A stretch of 11,413 bases of DNA from Acholeplasmataceae bacterium (GTDB lineage: Bacteria; Bacillota_I; Bacilli_A; ML615J-28; CAG-698): assembly GCA_012841765.1 (NCBI GenBank), contig DUUA01000155.1:1-11413 (forward strand). The letters run 5' to 3'. Made by a program: the position numbers and the translations under genes. Positions 1 through 8,409 of this stretch are shown here, piece after piece (the stretch's first letter is position 1; every line of letters begins with the position of its first letter). Below the pieces are notes generated by a model. That model was given only the letters and a program-made list of their open reading frames with translations. It did not search any database and was not told the DNA's origin.

Positions 1-1
1 A

Positions 2-430
2 ATAATAGGCTTAATCATCAGTCCACTTTTTACAAAAATGATTTTAAATTTTGATATTTCAAAAATAGTACAATTTGATGTAGAGGGAGTTGCTATTACT
101 AGCATGGAAAGCTCAATAGCTCAAGTTGCTGGAGTTTTAGTTCCTGCATTAGAAGGAAAAGTTGTGCCGGGAACGGAAATGTATGAACTTGTTTATCAAT
201 TCATTTCTATGATAGCAAGATTAATGTTTGTTATAATTTGGTTTTTCTTAACTGTTACATTATTTAAATTGATTAGTTGGATTGTTTATTTGATAATTCG
301 ACCAGGAAAGAAAACAAAGAAAAAGAAAACAATGAACTCTCGATTTATGGGAATGGGAGTTGGTTTTATTCACGCATTAGTCGTTATCTTTATTATGAGT
401 ATTCCATTAGCTGGGCTTATATCAATTGCT
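2..430 (+). other. CvpA-like N-terminal membrane domain (partial)
   Basis: This part encodes the hydrophobic N-terminal region of the giant protein: the tail of one membrane segment, an outside loop, a long membrane helix, a basic loop with KKTKKKK that marks the cytoplasmic side, and a last helix containing 'GVGFIHALVVIFIM'. In CvpA-family proteins the last helix also follows an arginine/glycine-rich turn of the 'RLLGALLG' kind. The match is by pattern only and the first helices are outside the window. Confidence 0.5.
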
Positions 431-3400
431 TCTTCTGCAGAAGCATTGATTGAATCTGACCCAAGTGAAGAGACTATTTCATATGAGGGAGAAGAAAGCT
501 CTTTTATTGAAATTGCTGAAGGTCAAGAAGATGAAGCATTTGATGTCGTGTTTGAAGTTATGTCAAAATATCGTTCTACTGTAATGGGTGGTATTAGTGG
601 ATTAATTAAAATAGATAATGAAGGATTAGATGAAAGAGCATTTTCATCAATGTTTGCGATAAAATATAATAAGAAAAAAATTAGATTAACTTCGGAAATA
701 AAGAAAGGTTTATCTATTTATAGTTTAATAGAAGAAAAAATTGATGGCGAGATTACACTTAATAAAATAATGGCTTTAGATGATGAAACTATTAATTACA
801 TTGCTACTAGTCTTAAAAATTTAAAAATAATTAATGTTATTCCCCCAATTGGCTTAGAATTTGCTTATTTAACAGGTGAATTGGATATGCTTACAGAGGA
901 AGATTATTCAGTAATACTTAGTGATGTTAAAGGTGTTAATTTTTCAAATGATATTTCATTATTATTTAATAGTGGAATAAAAGCTGGAAAATTAGGAATT
1001 TTTGAAGAGCAGGAAACTGATTTTTATTTAAACTTAGATGTCGCAAAAGTAAAAGAAATATTTTCTGAAATAGGATCTATGGAATTACTTAATGCTATTG
1101 ATGAATTTGCTTTTGAATTTATTGTAAAATTAGACGAATTTAGAGAAGTACTAATTGGAGCAGATATTGATCCAGATGAAATTGATTTTGTTGGAGTATC
1201 TTTAGGAGATGAAATAGCTAATTTAGGCAATCTATATGAAGCTTTTAGAGAGATGAAAGTTGCTTATAATACGACTACTCAGGCTATTAATTTAGATTTA
1301 GTAACTGATGATAGCATAAATTTATTTTCAACAGCTGTTTATAATTCTGATTTATTTTCTAAAAATGTTAAAGTATTAACTAATTTCTTAATAAATCAAT
1401 TACCAGAAGAATATAAAAATATTCTTACGATCGAAATTATTGAACAAAATGACTTTGTTTCAATATTAACATTAGGAGTTATCTTGATAAAAGCAAATAT
1501 TTTATCTGATGATTTTGATTTTACTGATTTATTTACTGAAGAAATAATAGAAAAGATAGCAATACAAATTTCAAGTTCACATTTGCTTGCTGATAATATT
1601 AATGGAGTTTTAGATATTATTTTAACAGAAGCTAATTTACCATTTGCAATAGAAATTCCAGATAGTTTCACTTGGTATGGAGAAACTGGTAAAACAGAAC
1701 TTAAATCTTTGTTAGGCTCTGCTGGACAATTATTTGAACTAGGAATTGCTGAAAATACTTTTATTGAAAACTTAAATTCGGAAAATATTAATGAATTAGC
1801 AGATATTATGGGTGATTCTGTTATCTTAATGTATAACATGAATAATTTATTAAATTTTGCAATTGATGAATCAGGTATTAGTGATACAGTTACAATTATT
1901 ATTAGAGAAATTGATTGGACTAGTACAGAAGGAAAAGCGGAGTTTAAAAATATATTGGGTTCTGTTGCATTAATATTTGAAGCAAAATTATTAGATAATC
2001 CAAATTTTGCAACATTATCAGATGGAACAGTTGACACAAATATGGATGGAATTATTAATGAGCAAGATGATAATATTATCAAAGATCTTGCTAATAAATT
2101 ATCTTCCTCTATAATAATTAAAGATAATCTAAGTAACATTATTAATCAAGTAGTTTCTACTCAAATACCAGAATTAGAATTAGAAACATTTTCTGATCCT
2201 AATGAATGGACTGAAAGAGAATTAGATTCAATTTTCAGAGCTACTAAGATTATTATAACTAAAGAAAATATTCCAGAAGATTTATTTGTTTTACCAGAAA
2301 ATGAAATTGATACAATTTTAACTTCTAAACTAATATCACAAATATTCGTGAAAACAATTGAAAAAGAAGCAGCAATTGGCGGAAGCCTACATGGAGTTTT
2401 AATTATTGATAGAGCAGATGGGTTATGGTATGACACATATACTGGCGAAATAAGAGTAGATGGAGAACTAAGAAAATTAATCAAGTCGGCTCAATTGTTA
2501 TTAGGTGATACGCCTAATTTTGATGATCCAAGTAACATTATTAATATAAATGGCATTCTTAATCTTGCTGATGAAGATTTAACTGAATTAACATCTTCAA
2601 TAGTCTTAAGAGATTCAATTTCTCAACAACTAATTGATTTAGGAACTGATAAATTTGTTGGTGGGGTATTAACAGAAGCTGTTATTGTAGTTGACATTCC
2701 GCAATTTGATCCTAATTGGGAAACTGAAATTCCTAAATTTATTAAAGCCATTAAAGTAATTGTTGGTGAGACTGTAGATTTAGATAATTTAAGTGTTGAT
2801 GTAAATAGTATTATTAATTTAACTGATGGAACAATAAATCCTGAAGATGATGAGATAAAAGAAATGCTCGCTTCGAAAATTATCAGTGATACAATCATTG
2901 AAAAAATTGTTGAATTAGGAGATACTGGTGGAAGCTTAGTTGTTAATTTATTAAAAAACGATCCAAGATGGTATGATACGTCAACTGAAGATGGAGAAGT
3001 TAGAAAATTAATTAAAACCTTAAAATTATTACTTGGTGGATCAGGAGATATTACTAATCCTTCAGCAATTGATATAGACGAAATTATTAATTTAGATGAA
3101 ACAGGTTTAAATACTTTAGTTACATCAATTATCATTGTTGATACAGCAGTAAAATCTCTTGAAGATTTAACAACACCTACTGGAAGTCTTCATAATATAT
3201 TAATTATTCCAAGTGATTTAGAAAGTGATGATTATTATGGTGTTGAGGGAGAGTTAAAGAAATTCTTAATTGCTGTAAAAGTAATTAAAGGTTCGGATCC
3301 ACTTGCAAACACTACATTCAATGTTGATAAGTTCTTAGGTGCTGATCAAGAAACACTTTTAGATTCTAGAATTATTGAAGCTTCTGCGATTTCATATATA

Positions 3401-4102
3401 AAAGATTCTCCAAAATTATTAATACCTGACAATCAATCTCCTTATTACTATTTATCTAATGAGAGTATTGTTTGGGAAAGAACTTATACAGGAGAAACTT
3501 TAGAAGATGTTGGAGAGCTTAGAAGATTCTTTACAAGTGTAAAACTACTTGTTGGCGGAGATACATTTGCTAGTTTATCATTTAATATGAATACTATGTT
3601 ATCAGTCGATTTTACTGAAATTATTAAATCAAGAGTATTAGAAGCGACTATTGCTGATATGGTTAATGATTTAATTTCTGGTACATTAACAGGTTTAATC
3701 AAAGAACCAACTAATAATTACCAATGGTACTATCATGAAACTAGTGATGATATAACAGTAGGTTCTATTAGAAGAGGCGAATTTGAATTAACGATAACGC
3801 CAACATATCAATATTCTGATTTATTGGGTTTCTTAAACTCAATTCAAGAAATGGATTCTGTAGGATTAAATTTCAATGCTATTGATATGCATACTATCGC
3901 AGCTACTGATTCAACTGACTTGGCAACGGCTCTTTGGGATTATTCAAGAATTACAAGAGGTTCAATTGCAACTATTTTAAACTATGTTTTAAAAGATGTT
4001 AGTAATCCGTTTAAACCTGTATTTGTTGATGCCCAGTTTAGCCAAAAACAAGAAGTTATAAATGGTTTGGACTTATTTAAAGTATTTGTAAATACACCTT
4101 AA
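2..4102 (+). CDS. Giant CvpA-like membrane protein with a long extracytoplasmic repeat tail (5' end outside window)
   Basis: The frame is open from base 2, and the first ATG (base 38) has no ribosome binding site, so the true start is probably upstream; residues here count from that ATG. The visible N-terminus holds the end of one hydrophobic segment, a membrane segment at about 61-87, a lysine-rich loop (88-100) and a second membrane segment at about 105-131. This order, and the 'RFMGMGVGF' turn before the last segment, resemble the CvpA (colicin V production) family; that assignment is tentative. By the positive-inside rule residues 132-1354 lie outside the cell. They are acidic, rich in I, L, N, D and E, with no catalytic motif I recognise, no LPXTG signal and no C-terminal membrane segment. 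Diverged modules with a Trp anchor repeat from about residue 546. CvpA proteins usually have only about 160-200 residues. The gene stands apart from the next operon, behind its own terminator. Function unknown; a surface structural, adhesive or envelope role is only a guess. Confidence 0.85.
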   Translation: MIGLIISPLFTKMILNFDISKIVQFDVEGVAITSMESSIAQVAGVLVPALEGKVVPGTEMYELVYQFISMIARLMFVIIWFFLTVTLFKLISWIVYLIIRPGKKTKKKKTMNSRFMGMGVGFIHALVVIFIMSIPLAGLISIASSAEALIESDPSEETISYEGEESSFIEIAEGQEDEAFDVVFEVMSKYRSTVMGGISGLIKIDNEGLDERAFSSMFAIKYNKKKIRLTSEIKKGLSIYSLIEEKIDGEITLNKIMALDDETINYIATSLKNLKIINVIPPIGLEFAYLTGELDMLTEEDYSVILSDVKGVNFSNDISLLFNSGIKAGKLGIFEEQETDFYLNLDVAKVKEIFSEIGSMELLNAIDEFAFEFIVKLDEFREVLIGADIDPDEIDFVGVSLGDEIANLGNLYEAFREMKVAYNTTTQAINLDLVTDDSINLFSTAVYNSDLFSKNVKVLTNFLINQLPEEYKNILTIEIIEQNDFVSILTLGVILIKANILSDDFDFTDLFTEEIIEKIAIQISSSHLLADNINGVLDIILTEANLPFAIEIPDSFTWYGETGKTELKSLLGSAGQLFELGIAENTFIENLNSENINELADIMGDSVILMYNMNNLLNFAIDESGISDTVTIIIREIDWTSTEGKAEFKNILGSVALIFEAKLLDNPNFATLSDGTVDTNMDGIINEQDDNIIKDLANKLSSSIIIKDNLSNIINQVVSTQIPELELETFSDPNEWTERELDSIFRATKIIITKENIPEDLFVLPENEIDTILTSKLISQIFVKTIEKEAAIGGSLHGVLIIDRADGLWYDTYTGEIRVDGELRKLIKSAQLLLGDTPNFDDPSNIININGILNLADEDLTELTSSIVLRDSISQQLIDLGTDKFVGGVLTEAVIVVDIPQFDPNWETEIPKFIKAIKVIVGETVDLDNLSVDVNSIINLTDGTINPEDDEIKEMLASKIISDTIIEKIVELGDTGGSLVVNLLKNDPRWYDTSTEDGEVRKLIKTLKLLLGGSGDITNPSAIDIDEIINLDETGLNTLVTSIIIVDTAVKSLEDLTTPTGSLHNILIIPSDLESDDYYGVEGELKKFLIAVKVIKGSDPLANTTFNVDKFLGADQETLLDSRIIEASAISYIKDSPKLLIPDNQSPYYYLSNESIVWERTYTGETLEDVGELRRFFTSVKLLVGGDTFASLSFNMNTMLSVDFTEIIKSRVLEATIADMVNDLISGTLTGLIKEPTNNYQWYYHETSDDITVGSIRRGEFELTITPTYQYSDLLGFLNSIQEMDSVGLNFNAIDMHTIAATDSTDLATALWDYSRITRGSIATILNYVLKDVSNPFKPVFVDAQFSQKQEVINGLDLFKVFVNTP
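1673..3997 (+). repeat. Nine tandem, diverged protein modules of about 73-97 residues
   Basis: Within the giant protein an aromatic anchor followed by a basic amphipathic helix recurs at residues W546, W627, W724, W797, W894, W978, Y1066, W1146 and W1230 (from the ATG at base 38). Examples are 'DGELRKLIKSAQLLLGD', 'DGEVRKLIKTLKLLLGG', 'EGELKKFLIAVKVIKGS' and 'VGELRRFFTSVKLLVGG'. The helix is followed by a stretch like 'IDIDEIINL', then a segment like 'LVTSIIIVDTAV', then often 'GGSLHGVLII'. Spacings are 81, 97, 73, 97, 84, 88, 80 and 84 residues. The copies are clearly related as protein but not near-identical as DNA, so the duplication is old. Residues from about 390 to 540 (for example 'DEIANLGNLYEAFREMK') may be further, more decayed modules. 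Confidence 0.8.
2033..2068 (+). other. EF-hand/dockerin-like calcium-loop motif in the repeat tail
   Basis: Residues 666-677 of the giant protein (from the ATG at base 38) read DTNMDGIINEQD. This fits the 12-residue calcium loop D-x-[DN]-x-D-G-x-[ILV]-x-x-x-D at all key positions (1, 3, 5, 6, 8, 12). A decayed counterpart, INLTDGTINPED, lies at residues 926-937 in a later module. Calcium binding is inferred from the motif only; a single isolated loop can occur by chance in an Asp/Asn-rich protein. Confidence 0.45.
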
Positions 4103-4114
4103 AATTTTCATATT

Positions 4115-4146
4115 AAAACCCTTAGGTTTAAAATCCTGAGGGTTTT
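4115..4146 (+). terminator. Rho-independent terminator of the giant repeat-protein gene
   Basis: A 12-base-pair stem (AAAACCCTTAGG pairing with CCTGAGGGTTTT, one G-T wobble) encloses an 8-base loop and ends in TTTT, followed by the T-rich GTTCTTGTTT. It starts 12 bases after the stop codon and separates this gene from the gltX operon. Confidence 0.9.
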
Positions 4147-4205
4147 GTTCTTGTTTAGATACATTTATAATTACAGTTATAACTCTATCTTTTATAACTT
4201 AAATA

Positions 4206-4214
4206 TGGTATAAT
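4206..4214 (+). promoter_or_regulatory. Extended -10 promoter of the gltX operon
   Basis: TGGTATAAT is a perfect TATAAT box with the TGn extension used by housekeeping sigma factors. No good TTGACA-like -35 is seen at 16-18 bases upstream (the bases there read TATCTT), which is common for extended -10 promoters. Transcription would start near base 4221, giving a leader of about 37 bases, too short for a T-box or other large riboswitch. The upstream bases include two copies of TTATAACT (4177-4184 and 4192-4199). Confidence 0.75.
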
Positions 4215-4257
4215 AAGCAAAATGATTTAGCATTACTAAAGGAGATTTATATCAATT

Positions 4258-5694
4258 ATGAAAAACGTCAGAACAAGATTTGCACCAAGTCCAACTGGAT
4301 TTATGCATGTAGGAAATTTAAGATCAGCACTTTATGCTTTTTTATTTGCAAAACAAAATAATGGCAAATTAATATTAAGAATTGAAAACACCGACACAGA
4401 AAGAGTTGTGCCGGGAGCAGTAGAAGTAATATATAATACTTGCAAAGCGGCTAACATTACTTTTGATGAAGGCCCAAATGAGGGTGGAGATTTTGGCCCT
4501 TATGTTCAAAGTGAACGTAAAGAAATTTATCATAAATATGCGCAAGAATTAATTTCTAAAGGTCATGCTTATTATTGCTTTTGTGATAAAGAAAGACTTT
4601 CTAATGTTTCTTTTATGGGAACACATCGTTATGATAAACATTGTTTATCTTTATCAAAAGAAGAAATTTCTGCTAATTTAGCAAAAGGTATCCCCTATGC
4701 AATTAGACAAAATATTCCTGTTGAAGGAATTAGTGAGTTTGAGGATTTAGTTTTTGGTAAAATCACAATTCCTAATAGAGAATTAGAAGATAATGTTCTT
4801 TTAAAATCTGATGGTATGCCTACTTATAATTTTGCTAACGTTGTTGATGACCATTTAATGGGAATAACTCATGTTATTAGAGGCAATGAATATTTAAGTT
4901 CAACGCCAAAATATAATTTTTTATATGAAAACTTTGGGTGGGAAAGACCAGAATATATTCATTTAACACCGATTATGAAAGATGAAACCAGAAAATTAAG
5001 CAAAAGACATGGAGATGCTAATTTTGATGATTTTATAAATAAAGGATATTTAGCTGAAGCTGTTGTTAATTATATTGCCTTACTTGGTTGGAGTCCAAAA
5101 GACAATCAAGAAAAGTTCACTATGGAAGAATTAATTAGCAATTTTTCTGTTTCGGGATTGAGTAGATCAAGTAGTGTTTTTGATGAAGTAAAAATGAGAT
5201 GGTTAAATGGTGAATATATAAAAGAATTAAGTTTTGCAGATTTTATGAAGTATGCTAAACCATATTTTGATAAATCAGATATTAAGGATAAATATGATTA
5301 TAATAAGTTTGGAATTTTATTGCAAAGTAGAATAGAAACTTTTGGGGATATTCCTGAGAAAGTAAACTTTATTGATAATTTTGAAAAATTTGACAATGAT
5401 TTGTATTATAATAAAAGATTTAAAGTTGATTCCTTTAAAGCAAAGGAAATTATTGAGCAAAGTCTTATTTTGTTTACAAAAGTAGTCAATTGGTCAAATG
5501 AAAATTTACATCAAGTTATTAATGATACAGCGGAATTATTAGAAATAAAAGCAGGATCTGTATATTCAGTCTTACGTCTTGCTATATCAAGTGTGCAAAT
5601 TACTCCAGGTGGAGCTGTTGAAATTGCTGATATTCTTGGAAAAGAAGAAACAATCCAAAGATTACAAAAATCTTTGTGTTGGCTTAATGATTAA
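4258..5694 (+). CDS. gltX: Glutamyl-tRNA synthetase
   Basis: Class I aminoacyl-tRNA synthetase that attaches glutamate to tRNA-Glu in the cytoplasm. The 478-residue length is normal. The N-terminus 'RTRFAPSPTGFMHVGNLRSA' carries the HIGH-type ATP motif (HVGN, residues 17-20), and the KMSKS counterpart is KLSKRHG at 246-252. A zinc-knuckle pattern remains: C107-x-C109, then Y125 and C129, as in bacterial GluRS enzymes that bind zinc. The C-terminal third (from about 320) is the helical anticodon-binding domain. The start is fixed by AAAGGAGA at 4238-4245, 12 bases before the ATG. It is the first gene of the operon and lies 13 bases before tldD. In organisms without GlnRS this enzyme also charges tRNA-Gln, with GatCAB correcting the product; whether that holds here cannot be seen. 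Confidence 0.97.
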   Translation: MKNVRTRFAPSPTGFMHVGNLRSALYAFLFAKQNNGKLILRIENTDTERVVPGAVEVIYNTCKAANITFDEGPNEGGDFGPYVQSERKEIYHKYAQELISKGHAYYCFCDKERLSNVSFMGTHRYDKHCLSLSKEEISANLAKGIPYAIRQNIPVEGISEFEDLVFGKITIPNRELEDNVLLKSDGMPTYNFANVVDDHLMGITHVIRGNEYLSSTPKYNFLYENFGWERPEYIHLTPIMKDETRKLSKRHGDANFDDFINKGYLAEAVVNYIALLGWSPKDNQEKFTMEELISNFSVSGLSRSSSVFDEVKMRWLNGEYIKELSFADFMKYAKPYFDKSDIKDKYDYNKFGILLQSRIETFGDIPEKVNFIDNFEKFDNDLYYNKRFKVDSFKAKEIIEQSLILFTKVVNWSNENLHQVINDTAELLEIKAGSVYSVLRLAISSVQITPGGAVEIADILGKEETIQRLQKSLCWLND

Positions 5695-5695
5695 T

Positions 5696-5702
5696 AGAGG
5701 AG
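5696..5702 (+). promoter_or_regulatory. Ribosome binding site that fixes the tldD start
   Basis: AGAGGAG lies 5 bases before the ATG at 5708 and starts just after the gltX stop. The tldD frame is open further upstream to an ATG at 5579 inside gltX, but that ATG has no such site, and the 43 extra residues do not resemble the family. Confidence 0.85.
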
Positions 5703-5707
5703 TATTT

Positions 5708-7099
5708 ATGCTTAAAAATAAAGAATTAAAAAAAATATTAGAAGTTTGTTTAGAAACTGGCGGAGACTTTGCTGAATTATATTTTGAAGATACAATCAAA
5801 AACAATTATGAACTTACTAGTGGAAAAGTTACAAGAATTAACACAAGTAATCTTTATGGTGTGTCAATTAGAATTTTAAAAGGGGCAGAAGAATCATTTG
5901 GTTATACTAGCGATATTAGTTTTGAAAGTTTAATGAACCTTGCGAAGAAACTAAACGCTAGTTTGAATTATCCAAAAGAAGAAATTAATTTTGAACTAAA
6001 AGAAATTAAAGCACCAGTTGTTAATTTACCTGTTATTTTGCCTAGTTCTTTAAGTAATAATGAAAAGATTAAGTATCTAGAATTATTAAATAAAGGAATT
6101 TTCACTTATGAGAGTGAAGAAATTAATCAAGTAATATGCGTTTTATCTGATGAGGAACAAAAAATTACGGTAGTAAATACATTAGGTAAAATAGTTAAAG
6201 ATTTAAGAACCCATATTAGACTTGCTGCAAATGTTATTGCAAAATCTGAAAACATCATGCAAACCGCTTTTGACTCAATTGCTGGAAACCAAGGATATGA
6301 AATATTTAATGGATTCAATTATAATGAATTTGGTTATGAAATTGCAAAAACTGCTATAAATATGCTTCACGCTGATGAAATGATTGGCGGAAATATGGAT
6401 GTAGTTTTACATAATGGATTTGGGGGAGTTTTATTACATGAAGCTTGTGTTCATTCTCTTGAGGCAACTTCTGTTGCTAAAGGGAATTCAGTTTTTTGTA
6501 ATAAGTTGGGACAAAAAATAGCTAGTGATATTGTTACTGCTGTTGATGATGGAACAATTCCTAATGGTTGGGGTTCACTTAATATAGATGATGAAGGAAA
6601 TGAAACAAAAAGGAATGTTTTAATTAAAGATGGTGTTTTACAAACTTACTTAGTTGATTATAGAAATAGTAAAATAATGAATCACCCTATTACTGGATCA
6701 GGTAGAAGACAAAGTTATAAGTATTCACCAACTTCAAGAATGACAAATACATTCTTTACACCTGGCACGAGTAGTTTTGAAGAAATTATTGCTAGTACAA
6801 AATTTGGTTTATTCGCTAAAAGAATGGGTGGCGGATCTGTAAATCCAACAACTGGAGAATTTAATTTTTCTGTTAATGAAGGCTATATGATTGAAAATGG
6901 GGAAATCACTAAACCCGTTAGAGGAGCTACATTAGTAGGTAGCGGAGCACATATTTTAAAAAATATTGATATGATTGCTAATAATTTAGAGTTTTCTTTT
7001 GGTATGTGTGGATCTCAGAGTGGCTCTATTCCAACAATAGTAGGACAACCTACAGTTAGGGTTTTAAACTTAACAGTAGGCGGAAGGGGAGAAAAATAA
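5708..7099 (+). CDS. tldD: TldD, catalytic subunit of the TldD/TldE metallopeptidase
   Basis: In characterised bacteria TldD and TldE form a cytoplasmic heterodimer whose inner chamber cleaves unfolded or linear peptides; known roles are microcin B17 leader processing and CcdA antitoxin decay. This 463-residue protein carries the zinc motif HExxxH as HEACVH (residues 244-249), followed by SLE and 'GNSVF'. The C-terminal zinc cysteine is in 'GMCGSQSG' (C434), and the family signatures 'SGRRQSYKYSP', 'KRMGGGSVNP', 'GEFNFSVNEGYMIENG' and 'GQPTVRVLNLTVGG' are present. The usual glycine before the second His (HEAxGH) is Val here. The stop codon overlaps the tldE start by one base, consistent with coupled translation of the two subunits. 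No RiPP precursor or toxin-antitoxin gene is nearby, so the natural substrate is unknown. Confidence 0.95.
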   Translation: MLKNKELKKILEVCLETGGDFAELYFEDTIKNNYELTSGKVTRINTSNLYGVSIRILKGAEESFGYTSDISFESLMNLAKKLNASLNYPKEEINFELKEIKAPVVNLPVILPSSLSNNEKIKYLELLNKGIFTYESEEINQVICVLSDEEQKITVVNTLGKIVKDLRTHIRLAANVIAKSENIMQTAFDSIAGNQGYEIFNGFNYNEFGYEIAKTAINMLHADEMIGGNMDVVLHNGFGGVLLHEACVHSLEATSVAKGNSVFCNKLGQKIASDIVTAVDDGTIPNGWGSLNIDDEGNETKRNVLIKDGVLQTYLVDYRNSKIMNHPITGSGRRQSYKYSPTSRMTNTFFTPGTSSFEEIIASTKFGLFAKRMGGGSVNPTTGEFNFSVNEGYMIENGEITKPVRGATLVGSGAHILKNIDMIANNLEFSFGMCGSQSGSIPTIVGQPTVRVLNLTVGGRGEK

Positions 7100-8409
7100 T
7101 GGATTATCAAAAACTTTTTGATTACGGTAAAAAAATGGGTTTTGACGATTTAGAAATTGGCATTGGTCATAATCAATCTCTTTCAATCTCTCTATTTGAA
7201 GGTAAAGTTGAGAAAAATGTAGCAATTGATGAGAAAAAGTTTTTATTAAAAGGTTTGTTAAATGATAAAATGGCGCAGATTTCTTTTGAAGATGAAAATA
7301 TTGATGAAATAGAACTCATAAAAAAATTAAAAGAAAATGTTGAAAGTTTAACAACTGATGAGAAATATGAAATTTTTGCAGGAAGTGAAGCTTATCCAGA
7401 TAGTATTAATCGAAGTGGTGGATTTAAAAATATTACTTCTTTAGAAAAAATTGAATTATTAAAAAGTTTAGAAAAAGAAATATTATCACTTGATGAAAGA
7501 ATTAAAGCAGTTCCACATTGTTCTTATGAAGAAGATTCGAGTGTTGTCCAAATTATTAATAGTAAAGGTTTGAATCTTGAAAAAACTGGCGAATATTGTT
7601 TTTTGGTTGCTCAAGCTGTTGCAAAACAAGGAGAAGAAACTCAAGATGCTTTTGAAGTTAAAGCGGTTTTAAATTATAAAGATTTTAACGTAAAAGAAAT
7701 TGCAAAAAAATTAGTTGATCAAGCAATAGCAATGTTAGGCGCTAAACCAATTAAATCAGGACAATATCCTATTATTTTCGAGAAGAAAGCGATGAGTTCA
7801 TTATTTGGTGCTTTCAGCTCTTTATTTAATGGTGAAGCTGCTATTAAAAAACTAACAAGCCTTATTGGTAAAGAAGGCCAAGAGATTATGAATAAAAATA
7901 TTAATATTATTGAAGATCCACTTGATATTAATTATATTAGTTATCAACCTTTTGATGATGAAGGAGTTGCTACATATAAAAAATATATTGTAAAAGAAGG
8001 TATATTTACATCTTTTATTCATAATTTAAAAACAGCTAAATATTTTAATACTCAAACGACAGGAAATGGGTATAATAGTTCAGTAGGTTTTTCAAATGTT
8101 TACATCGAAGCGGGTAGTAATAGTTTTGATGATATAATTTCTGGAACTGAAGAAGGATTGTTGATTACTAGTATGTCTGGTTTACATGCAGGCGTAAATG
8201 CTATAAGTGGAGATTTCAGTTTGCAATCTTCTGGATTTTATATTAAAAAAGGGAAAATAGAAAAACCTGTTACTTTAATAGTTGTCTCAGGAAACTTCTT
8301 GAAAATGATGAATAATATTGAAGAAATAGGTTCAGATTTAGAACTTAGATATAATGGAATTAGTGCACCTTCGATAAAGGTGAAAAGTTTGCCAGTATCT
8401 GGCGAATAG
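7099..8409 (+). CDS. tldE: TldE/PmbA, non-catalytic partner subunit of the TldD/TldE peptidase
   Basis: This 436-residue paralogue of TldD has no HExxxH; the equivalent segment reads 'MSSLFGAFSSLFNG' (residues 232-245). In the known complex this subunit completes the chamber while TldD supplies the zinc site. Family signatures are FDDEGVAT (285-292), TGNGY (321-325) and 'GLHAGVNAISGDFSL' (361-375), followed by 'SSGFYIKKGKIEKPV'. The ATG overlaps the tldD stop in TAATG, and AAGGGGAG inside the end of tldD is its ribosome binding site. Equal subunit supply through translational coupling is the likely reason for the overlap. It is followed by a 37-base gap with a perfect palindrome. Confidence 0.94.
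   Translation: MDYQKLFDYGKKMGFDDLEIGIGHNQSLSISLFEGKVEKNVAIDEKKFLLKGLLNDKMAQISFEDENIDEIELIKKLKENVESLTTDEKYEIFAGSEAYPDSINRSGGFKNITSLEKIELLKSLEKEILSLDERIKAVPHCSYEEDSSVVQIINSKGLNLEKTGEYCFLVAQAVAKQGEETQDAFEVKAVLNYKDFNVKEIAKKLVDQAIAMLGAKPIKSGQYPIIFEKKAMSSLFGAFSSLFNGEAAIKKLTSLIGKEGQEIMNKNINIIEDPLDINYISYQPFDDEGVATYKKYIVKEGIFTSFIHNLKTAKYFNTQTTGNGYNSSVGFSNVYIEAGSNSFDDIISGTEEGLLITSMSGLHAGVNAISGDFSLQSSGFYIKKGKIEKPVTLIVVSGNFLKMMNNIEEIGSDLELRYNGISAPSIKVKSLPVSGE

Noticed and set aside
38..40. ATG at base 38 as the real start of the giant gene
   Set aside because: No Shine-Dalgarno precedes it, and the frame continues open and hydrophobic to the window edge, so the gene almost certainly starts outside the window.
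1396..2139. Reading frame of 247 codons on the - strand inside the giant gene, and similar ones at 1024-1230, 2161-2484, 2623-3135 and 3484-3702
   Set aside because: They are rich in Ser, Ile and Asn as expected from the complement of Asp/Glu/Asn-rich codons, match no family I know, and lie fully inside a well-supported gene with repeat structure on the + strand.
4215..4257. T-box leader controlling gltX
   Set aside because: The leader between the expected transcription start and the ATG is only about 37 bases, far too short, and no internal terminator is present.
5579..5707. Upstream extension of tldD into gltX (43 extra codons)
   Set aside because: It overlaps the conserved end of gltX in another frame, has no ribosome binding site, and the family match begins at the ATG at 5708, which has AGAGGAG 5 bases before it.
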